Of a stretch of DNA of 64,000 bases, positions 56,428 to 64,000 are shown one piece after another. How positions within the stretch are numbered: the first letter of the stretch is position 1; each line of letters opens with the position of its first letter. The translations under genes and the position numbers were made by a program. Under the pieces are notes generated by a model. It ran no database searches. It was given only the letters and a program-made list of their open reading frames with translations, and was not told where the DNA came from. The stretch spans positions 44,623,549 to 44,687,548 of the forward strand of contig CM072523.1 in NCBI GenBank assembly GCA_036898135.1. The letters run 5' to 3'. Origin of the DNA: Oncomelania hupensis. Lineage: Eukaryota > Mollusca > Gastropoda > Littorinimorpha > Pomatiopsidae.

Positions 56428-56951
56428 TTATGTTCAGACCAATCCTACCCTATCCTATCATATCCTATCCTATCCTATCCTATCCTATCCTGTCCCGTAA
56501 CTCAAAGGTCGTTGGACCACCACAGATGATCGTTTAACCAGCGTACTCCATCTTTCTCTGTTCTCAGCAACCTCATGGCTTCGTTCAATGTCAAACCAGT
56601 CCATTCTCGAATGTTGTCCTCCCACCTTTTTCTGTCTCCCTCTTCTTCTGCCTCCTTGCGCCGTGCCTTGCAGGATGGCTTTGGCAAGGCCTGATGCTCT
56701 GGTGACGTGGTTATACCATCGGAGTTTTCGTTTCTTCACCACTGCGAGCATGTCCAATGGCTTGTGTGATGGTCTGTCGGACTTCGTTGTTGGTGATGTG
56801 CTGGGTATAAGAAATGCCCAGAAGTCTTCAGTAGCACCTCATCTCCATGCTTTGTATTTTTCGTTGTAGGTCTGCTGTGAGGGTCCATGTTTCGCAAGCG
56901 TATAGGAGGCTGGAGATGACAAGGGAGCGCAGCAGCCTTACCTTATGTTCA
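56428..56951 (-). mobile_element. LINE-B 3' fragment with 9-bp target duplication
   Basis: Body 56437-56942, flanked by ttatgttca at 56428-56436 and 56943-56951. A (TATCC)n tail of about eight units is at the left. On the minus strand it encodes the last part of the protein (KLRWYNHVTRASGLAKAILQ and a damaged EWTGLTLNEAM). It lies opposite in orientation to the longer copy less than 1 kb away. Confidence 0.9.
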
Positions 56952-57732
56952 TACCTGCAATCTATTATAATGAATGGAAAGTTGTCTTAATTGTCTGTTC
57001 ATAATATGAATTGTTCTGTCAGCCAAATTATCTTAACTGCAAATTTGTTATGCGGGTGTATGTGCGTTAGTAGTAAGAGAGAATTAGAAAATTGTCTGTG
57101 GGTGTATTAAGAGTAAAGTTCAAAACATATTACTGATTTTATGTATTATTCTATTTTGTTTTAACAGTTGTTTTTTTCCCTTTTCTTTTCTTATTCGCTG
57201 AGACGCGATGTGCTGTATGAAATCTCCATTGTGGGTATTACGAATTTGTTGACTTGACTAACTCAAAGATAAATAATGCAAATGTTTATCCAAGGAAATC
57301 AGTCAAATTTATTGGAATTATTTTTTTATTATTATTGTGGAAATTTATTTGACAAAGCAAGAAAAACAGGGTTTATTAAACGTGCTATCTAAACAACCTT
57401 AGGCAAATATCTCTTCTTGTTTGGTCTATATAGCTTTTGCTACTATTAGATCTATATTAGGTTATGGAAAAGAAGTTTATTTTATAGCCTCAAAAACCAG
57501 CTTTAAATAGATTGACTAGAATTGATTCAATGTCTTTAAAAATAGGTCTTGGTAAACCACAGTGATCTTCAACGACCAAAACACATAAAGGAGCAGGGGT
57601 ATGTACCATTTCTTGACCAAAACAGATTACAAACTGCTCAATATGTTACACTGGCAAAATCACTTGTAAATTGTACTAGGAGCTAGGAGAAAATATTGAA
57701 ATTAACAAAGGATTTAAAAATAAAAGTGTTGT

Positions 57733-59294
57733 TATGACAATCCTTCCAATTCTCCGGGAAGAAGTTGAGGCAGCAGTGCAAGCGCTAAAGAAAGGGAAGT
57801 CAGCGGGAGTGGACAACATACCCGCGGAACTGCTACAAGCAGGAGGAGAAGCGATGATTGATGCCCTCACCATTATCTGTAACAAGATCTGGCAGAGTGG
57901 GGAGGGCCTATACCATGGACCCAGTCGCTTGTCATCACTCTTCCCAAAAAAGGTAACCTTCAGGAGTGTGAAAATTACCGGACCATCAGCCTCATCAGCC
58001 ATCCCAGCAAGGTCCTCCTGAAAATAATATTCAACAGGTTGAAACCCCAAGCTGAACAAATCATAGCTGAAAGAACAAGCATTATTCAGGGCAGGGCGAA
58101 ATACCACTGAGCAGATTTTCAACCTCAGAATAATCTGTGAGAAATACCTACAGCACCAACAACATCTATATCATGTGTTCATAGACTTCAAGAAGGCGTT
58201 TGACCGAGTCTGGCATGCAGCTCTATGGGCAACAATGAAAGTGTACAACATCAGCCCTAAAATTATTGAAGTCATCAAAAGCCTGTATGACAAGGCTACC
58301 AGTGCAGTCCTCCACAACAGCGCCATCGGGAACTGGTTCAGAACAACAGTCGGTGTGCGTCAAGGATGCCTACTCTCTCCAACACTCTTCAACATCTTCC
58401 TAGAGCGTATCATGTCAGATGCTCTTGCATACCATGAAGGCACAGTCAGCATAGGGGGTAGAGCAACCTCCAATCTTCGTTTTGCAGATGACATCGATGG
58501 ATTGGCTGGAGAGGAACAAGAACTTGAACAGTTGGTACAGAGGCTTGACACCACCTCCAGAGCCTATGGAATGGAAATAAGTGCAGAGAAGACCAAAATG
58601 ATGACCAACAACACCAATGGCATCAATACGGACATCAAAGTCCAAGGCCAATCCCTCAACACAGTGCATAGCTTCCAATATTTAGAAGCCATTGTATCAG
58701 ACAATGGGTCCCGACAGGAAGTCCTCTCCAGGATCGCACAAACAACTGCTGCCCTGACAAGGATGAAGCCCATTTGGAAAGACAGGACCATCAGTCTACA
58801 TTCCAAAGTAAGACTGCTGCGCTCCCTTGTCATCTCCATCTTCCTATATGCTTGCGAAGCATGGACCCGCACAGCATATCTCCAACGAAGAATACAAAGC
58901 ATGGAGATGAGGTGCTACAGAAGACTTCTGGGCATTTCCTATACACAACACATCACCAACGACGAAGTCCGACAGACCATCACACAAGCCATTGGACAAC
59001 ACGATGACCTGCTTACAGTGGTGAAGAAACGGAAACTCCGATGGTATGGCCATGTCACCAGATCATCAGACCTTGCAAAGACTATTCTGCAAGGCACAGT
59101 GCAAGGAGGTAGAAGAAGATGGAGACCGAGAAAGAGATGGGAGGACAACATTCGAGAATGGACTGGTTTGACACTGAGCGAAGCCATCAGGGCTGCTGAG
59201 GACAGAGAAAGATGGAGAATGCTGGTTAAACGATCATCTGTGGTGCCCCTACGACCTTCGGGTTACGGGACAGGATAGGATAGGATATGACAAT
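57733..59294 (+). mobile_element. LINE-B, longest copy (RT to 3' end), 9-bp target duplication
   Basis: Body about 57742-59285, flanked by tatgacaat at 57733-57741 and 59286-59294. It starts within the RT fingers (LREEVEAAVQALKKGKSAG), so it is 5'-truncated and lacks an endonuclease. The tail is (GGATA)n without poly(A), as in RTE-type elements; clade assignment is inference. Six copies or fragments are in this window. Four have identifiable target duplications of 7-9 bp. Confidence 0.92.
57742..59278 (+). pseudogene. LINE-B reverse transcriptase and C-terminal region
   Basis: The frame from 57742 reads the VDNIPAELLQAGGEA block, then loses register near 57905 (the expected LPKKGNL block is in another frame) and again near 58090. 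From 58175 one long frame runs 367 codons to a TAG at 59276: FIDFKKAFDRVWH (catalytic Asp), VGVRQGCLLSPTLFN, FADDIDGLAGEE (second catalytic pair intact), then the basic C-terminus with KLRWYGHVTRSSDLAKTI and RWEDNIREWTGLTLSEA. The preserved second half suggests a fairly young insertion. With no endonuclease and two shifts it cannot act alone. Confidence 0.88.
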
Positions 59295-59570
59295 TAATGA
59301 AAATAAATTTCCTTTAACAGAATCCACAGCAATTGATGCAACGTCACCTTGTGTTATTCCGTGCAGCCTATATCCGCCTTGGCCTCCGTTAGCTCCGGAG
59401 ATAATTTTGGATTGTGGAGATATTTTTTTTTAAATCCTTTATTATTGGAAACAAAAGCACAGGAATATATTCATTTGTAATCTCAACATTTGTAGCCCAT
59501 ATATACTGATGGATTAGTTTTAGGAAACGGAAATCTTGTTTTTCCTTTAGAAACTTTTGGAAGTGTCAAT

Positions 59571-59896
59571 GTCAGACGGCGGATTGTCCAGATAATTGTC
59601 TCCCCTCTTCTCTCTCCTCCCTATCATTCCACCCCCTGTCCTCAGTTGTGTGTCCTGTTTGTCTGTCTGTCTGTCTCTCTGTCTCTCTCTTTTTTTCTCT
59701 CTCTCTTCGCTCTCTTTCTCCATCTCTCTCGAGAGAAACTTGATTTTGTGGGGGAATGGGAAGAGAGTGAGTGTCAAGAGGAGGATCCAATGTCTAGTCA
59801 AGGATAGGCATAGGAATGCATAGTGCATGTATCTGTTAAAAAAATGTGTGGCGAGTGTAATTTGTTAGCAAATAACGAATCTACGTATAAATACTT

Positions 59897-59927
<31 letters not shown>

Positions 59928-62198
59928 TTGTGTGTGTCTCTGGGTGTGTGTCTGTCTGTCTGCAGTGCGCGCGCATGCGTGTGTGTGTGTGCTTTCTGTT
60001 CGATTTTGTGTTCAAATAGGCCTTAGGGGATAAGGCATAATCACACACATGTACCTCCATAATTATAATAATTTGAGATCATGTTCTGCGATGTCCGCCC
60101 CAATGTGTCACTGTGCTTTTCTTAAAAGGACCCACTTTGACCACGCCTCCACGGCTGATCTGTTTAACAATCACAGCGAGTGTTGCCCCCCCTGAAAAAA
60201 AAGCTTACAACAAAACAAGAAACTCTTTCCAAAGTATGTGTATTTTGTTTTTAATCAATAAATTCCGTAGTTCTTTTGCCTATTATTAGGTACCGCTCTA
60301 CCGGGAGAGAGGTGTGGGGGTGCATTACGACTTGGCGGAACATTGGGGGTGTAGCCACGCTCCTAACATGTGGAGCAAAGAACACTTTGACTCAGAAACT
60401 ACCGTTTGACCCATACGTTTGCTCCATGATTTCAATTGACTGCACATCTTTTATCTGTCAACGTCATCTTAACCTAGTGAAGGGGTTTTCTTTGAAGGAC
60501 ACATTAATCTATAATGTTCATCGCAACCATTTTGCCTCATCAAAGACATCTTTTTCATCCTCAATTAAAAGGATGACATCATATTTCTGCAAAAAGACGT
60601 CTGCGCATGACAGAAGATGACGTGTCACATATTTGACGTAAGACGACAGATGACGCAGATGAAGAAACAGTCGGGTAGAGGTCCGCATTTGCGGAGAGTT
60701 CCCAATTACCGTCCCTTATGACTTGTATTTCCACATTTATATATCTCCGCCTGCTATATACTTACTAAAAAGGCCTTTTTTAAAATTTTTTTTAACTTAA
60801 AGGTTATTATTATGTACCCACTTATGCATGAATAAAAATGTTAATGACAAGCCCAAATATCGATGAATTTTACGTCATGACAGGCACATCCGGGCGGCGA
60901 AACATACACATGCTATCAAGCGTATACTTGTATTTCGCACAACGTGTACGCTGACACTTACCATTATAAAATAAAAACCCTGTCGATCACGCCACGTGAC
61001 CCAACTATCAAAACTTGGCCTTCAAGCCTTAATTTGGGACTTGATTTATCAAAATCACTCATCACTACCCAATTTTCACTTCTGAAATATTGTTGTTGTT
61101 CTGTTGCTTTTTTGCTAGTCTACAGACATTACAGTTTACAATGATATAAAATTGATATATGTAGTTCAAATATTGGTGGAGCTATGTCTGTTTGAAGTAG
61201 GTGCTTGTCATCATTGCCATTTTGAGCATAGTTAGGATTTCTATTTTACTTCTACTATAGATACCTAGAACTGTAAGACCTTTTACATTAAATTTTAAGC
61301 GTATTCTTCTAGTTTAAGTTAAAACAAGCATCAGAAATTCGAAAATAACCCAAAATTGGACGCCTTGATCCCTTGCAGGTTCTCAACTGTTTTTGTGTTG
61401 CCGCCGATTTCCGATTGATTTTGAGAAATCAAGTCACAAGAATTTGCATAAGGCGTTCATGTGTTAAAGTCTGCCTTATGTATATTAGGCCATACCGTTT
61501 GTAGTTTCATTCTATTTTTACTTTTACCGAGGTGTCTGTGGGGTTTACAACAGCGAGGAGAGGTTGAGTCAAACTGCAGGACAGATAGCCGAAGTCGGCG
61601 GAGGTACAAAACGCAAGCCAAAAGTTCATTTTCATTGCGAATAGATAAGCCAATGCACACAAATATACGAAAGAAGATACCGCTTTAGTTTTTATGTCAA
61701 GACGCAGACAACAAAACTAAAAGAAGGAACATATGAAATTGTGACTTATTTTCCGTATAGCCTTTACTTGTGTCGCACGATTGCTCTTGCGGCAGTCTAA
61801 AAAATAATTTTATTTATCAATATGTGTTTCCTGTAACGAAGAATTCTTAATGAGTGATTCTATTTATAAGGGTTAGTTCATAGTTGGATAGGTGGATGTC
61901 CTGAAAATTGAATAGTTGAATAAATGATTAATTTAATGTATTGATTAATTGAATGATTTATGCTATATTGCTGTTTTCAAGAGTTATATAATATATAATT
62001 TTGCAATTTAATAAATAGATATATATAATTTTGCAATCCAATTACTATATATATATATAATTTCAATATTTATGTAATATTTAGTTATTTATTCAATCAT
62101 TTCTTCAATGACTAATTCTTTTGTATAAAACTATTATCTTGATCTTGATTTTCATCATCGTCTCCATCATCATCATTTCATTTTACTCATTTTTGTGC
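59571..62198. other. Mostly gene-free stretch
   Basis: Holds a TGTC/TC tract (59658-59705), a GT tract (59900-59960) and AT-rich sequence, including a TATATA-rich patch at 61985-62060. Around 60615-60660 there are three TGACG-type motifs (gatgacgtgtcac, ttgacgtaag, gatgacgcag) resembling CRE/AP-1 sites, 1.6 kb upstream of the secreted-protein exon. A 114-codon frame at 60276 shows no recognisable domain. Confidence 0.45.
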
Positions 62199-62258
62199 AG
62201 CTTTGAAAACAAAAAAAAATAAAAGAAAGAAATATAAGGATACCATTTCCTCCAGAAG

Positions 62259-62410
62259 ATGGCACACCCGTTCTGGAACTTCGCATGGGCACTGTTGGTG
62301 GTCTTCTTGTCCAACGCAGCACAAGGCCAGAACTATTTTGGAACCGGTTACAGTTCCGGAATAGAACGGAAACCATATGTGGATCCGGCTTTGTTTGAAC
62401 AAATGATCAG
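62259..62410 (+). CDS. First coding exon of a predicted secreted protein (partial)
   Basis: Starts AAGATGG (good context) and reads MAHPFWNFAWALLVVFLSNA then AQG, a classic signal peptide (short n-region, hydrophobic core, small residues). A mature start QNYFGTGYSSGIERKPYVDP and ALFEQMI follow. The exon ends at GATCAG|GTGGGT, phase 2. A possible upstream acceptor (tttttgtgcag) ends at 62199. The mature N-terminal Gln could cyclise to pyroglutamate, as in many neuropeptides. The protein family is not recognised. No further exon could be identified before the window ends. The reading frame past 62410 is intron and simple repeat. Confidence 0.6.
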
Positions 62411-62456
62411 GTGGGTTGGATCTATCTGTATTTTATTTATATTAAATCTTCATATG

Positions 62457-62495
<39 letters not shown>

Positions 62496-62502
62496 TTTCA
62501 TT
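62457..62502. repeat. (TTTA)n microsatellite
   Basis: About 11 units of ATTT, just inside the intron after the secreted-protein exon. Confidence 0.93.
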
Positions 62503-62551
62503 TCATTTCGGATAGTTTAGCTGTTACTTTTTATGAATGCCAGTGCGACTC

Positions 62552-62565
62552 CCCCCCCCCCCTCC

Positions 62566-62608
<43 letters not shown>

Positions 62609-62612
62609 CTCT
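62552..62612. repeat. C-run and (TC)n microsatellite
   Basis: A C-run, then about 17 CT units. Confidence 0.92.
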
Positions 62613-63278
62613 CCCAGTAAAAGGGCTTTCATATCGATTTAGGATGCAGTCTTCATACACGTGACTAGGTCTCCCATTAATATTCATGGTCATAAACGGC
62701 TTTGTCAAACTTGGGATAGGATTTAAATAACTAACCACGAGCAAATAAGAAAGTTGATAGAATAGGACTATGAAAGAAAGAAGGAGAAAAAGACGAAGTA
62801 TAGGAGGAAGAGGAGAAGAAGAAGGAGGGGAAGTGCGCTCTACTTCCCCTTCCCTCTCCCTCCCTCTTGCCCTCTATTTCCAATACTTATTGCGTAGGAC
62901 TGTAGGGAAGAGGGGGGAGGAGGTGGGAGGTGGGGGGTGGGAGTATGTTTTTAACTGAATAAGGTAATTGTACACGCACACATGGATTTCGCTTAAGAAA
63001 GCAGCAAACCCGCTGAAACCGACCCTAACCCTAACACGCTTTACGTTAACTTTGTACCTATTCTAAGTTACGTTAACTGTGTGCCTATTCTAAGTCATCT
63101 GATACGAATGCGATAGCTGTATTATCTCACGGAGAAATGAAATCGTGGTGCCAACACATTAAAAGGCATATACTATAAAACACCTTTGATTTACACAAAC
63201 ACATTTTCCGTAAATCGCAGTAGTTGATAAACAGTCATACGCAAAAATATATGGCAAACTCCAAACAACCAATGCACT

Positions 63279-63279
<1 letters not shown>

Positions 63280-63358
<79 letters not shown>
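63280..63358. repeat. (GA)n microsatellite
   Basis: About 38 GA units followed by diverged GACA units. Confidence 0.96.
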
Positions 63359-63363
<5 letters not shown>

Positions 63364-63848
63364 CAGAGACAGACAAACAGAGATAGAAAGACATAGTGAT
63401 ATAGACAGACAGAAAGAGACAATGTACAGCCTACTATATATGAAGTTAAAATTTAAAAAAAGGCAAAGCATAAGTTTCTTTAAAACAGTGTCGCAGTACT
63501 GAACGTCTGGTTGCGATATTTTTAACATCATCCATTATTGTAATTTTTGTTCGATTATCTCTTTGTTAGTTTAATAATTTAAAAAAAATGGATGCACGAA
63601 TATTAAACTTCATGATAACCGGAAGACATAATTATTTAAAGTGCGTCCGTTTTGGAGATCAACATGGCGAGAGATAAAACAATATAAAACACTGGCATCA
63701 TCAACCTGGCCATACGACCCTGACTTTTGCCCGCATCCACAGCGCCACATTCCACTTCATTCCCCAACAAAAGGGAAATGTAAAACAACCTCCAGAAAAT
63801 TCAGGAACAATCCATCATGTTGGACTGGCAGCTGAATGTGATAAATGA

Positions 63849-63851
<3 letters not shown>

Positions 63852-63896
<45 letters not shown>
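63852..63896. repeat. (GA)n microsatellite
   Basis: About 21 GA units. A similar run begins at 63985 and is cut by the window end. Confidence 0.95.
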
Positions 63897-63899
<3 letters not shown>

Positions 63900-64000
63900 G
63901 GGGAGGAGGAGGGTTGACATGTAGGTCACGATACTTTCAACTGCTCAAATTGAATGAAAAAAAAAAAGTTTTGTTGAGGAACGCAGAGAGAGAGAGAGAG

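Larger units (their letters stand above)
55100..59570 (+). mobile_element. Decayed Jockey-like LINE, split by two LINE-B insertions
   Basis: Endonuclease traces around 55160-55400 (DFRAQHNLWAKDCENT, DLSLLNYGF, WTVYDD, SDH-like) are followed to about 55740 by a linker (SSPWWNEESKKQA). Thumb/C-terminal traces appear at 57410-57680 (SILGYGK, NRLTRIDSMSLKIGLG, TKTHKG). An RNase H-like start (IYTDG) is at about 59500. Frames shift throughout. Reading is by eye across several frames; the RT core was not seen clearly and may be lost. Insertions at 56437-56942 and 57742-59285 interrupt it. Confidence 0.6.

Noticed and set aside
60276..60620. 114-codon open frame starting MPIIRYRSTG
   Set aside because: No recognisable domain, no splice or poly(A) context. 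It was kept only as a note on the gene-free stretch.
62403..62642. Extension of the secreted-protein frame to 127 codons
   Set aside because: After 62410 the reading runs through a donor site, a TTTA repeat and a TC repeat, which is intron sequence.

Overview
This is eukaryotic, AT-rich, intron-containing DNA crowded with transposon fossils, microsatellites and minisatellites. The two clear genes, the molluscan look of the non-LTR retrotransposons, and SINEs with tRNA-like or tRNA/5S-like heads suggest a mollusc nuclear genome, probably a gastropod. That taxonomic call is inference; nothing here fixes the species.

Two genes are well supported. On the + strand, 13364-15440 is a two-exon GPI mannosyltransferase 4 (PIGZ/SMP3, family GT22) of 583 codons with one 325-bp intron and a poly(A) signal 94 bp after the stop. 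On the - strand, 39684 down to 28852 is a five-coding-exon Rho-family GTPase of the Mtl/Mig-2 type (198 codons, C-terminal CALL box). All its splice sites and phases join cleanly, and a probable 5'UTR exon lies near 42.5 kb. Inside its first intron, on the opposite strand, is a candidate two-exon small gene (33406-35513, 72 codons) of unknown function. At the right end, 62259-62410 looks like the first coding exon of a secreted protein (signal peptide plus donor site). A tRNA-Asp(GTC)-like gene with a damaged T stem sits at 49515-49586.

Layout: 1-2.45 kb satellite-like array; 2.46-3.0 interspersed repeat (family A, about 590 bp, eight or more copies in the window); 3.5-7.8 a region bounded by 30-bp perfect inverted repeats and holding a frameshifted EN-RT LINE (LINE-A); 8.5-12.5 LINE-B and family A fragments and microsatellites; 13.3-15.5 PIGZ; 16-16.7 a patch rich in AGGTCA-type motifs; 18-20.4 nested family A and TIR elements; 20.4-28.8 mostly gene-free; 28.8-42.5 the Mtl-like locus, with three related short TIR elements in or beside it and two unusual motif clusters in intron 1; 42.5-47.5 microsatellites and SINEs; 47.5-51.0 a TIR element with a second TIR element nested in it, carrying the tRNA and a six-unit CCAAT-box minisatellite; 52.3-52.8 a foldback element inside a TTC tract; 54.3 a tRNA/5S-like SINE; 55.1-59.6 a decayed Jockey-like LINE with two LINE-B insertions; 59.6-64 mostly simple repeats and the secreted-protein exon.

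The genes show no operon-like relationship. The most unusual structures are the short TIR element flanked by a perfect 53-bp direct repeat (25384-26212), the two clusters of short motifs in both orientations inside Mtl intron 1, the antisense nested small gene, and the CCAAT array. No calculation or database search was run: all homology is by eye, and percent identities are deliberately not given.
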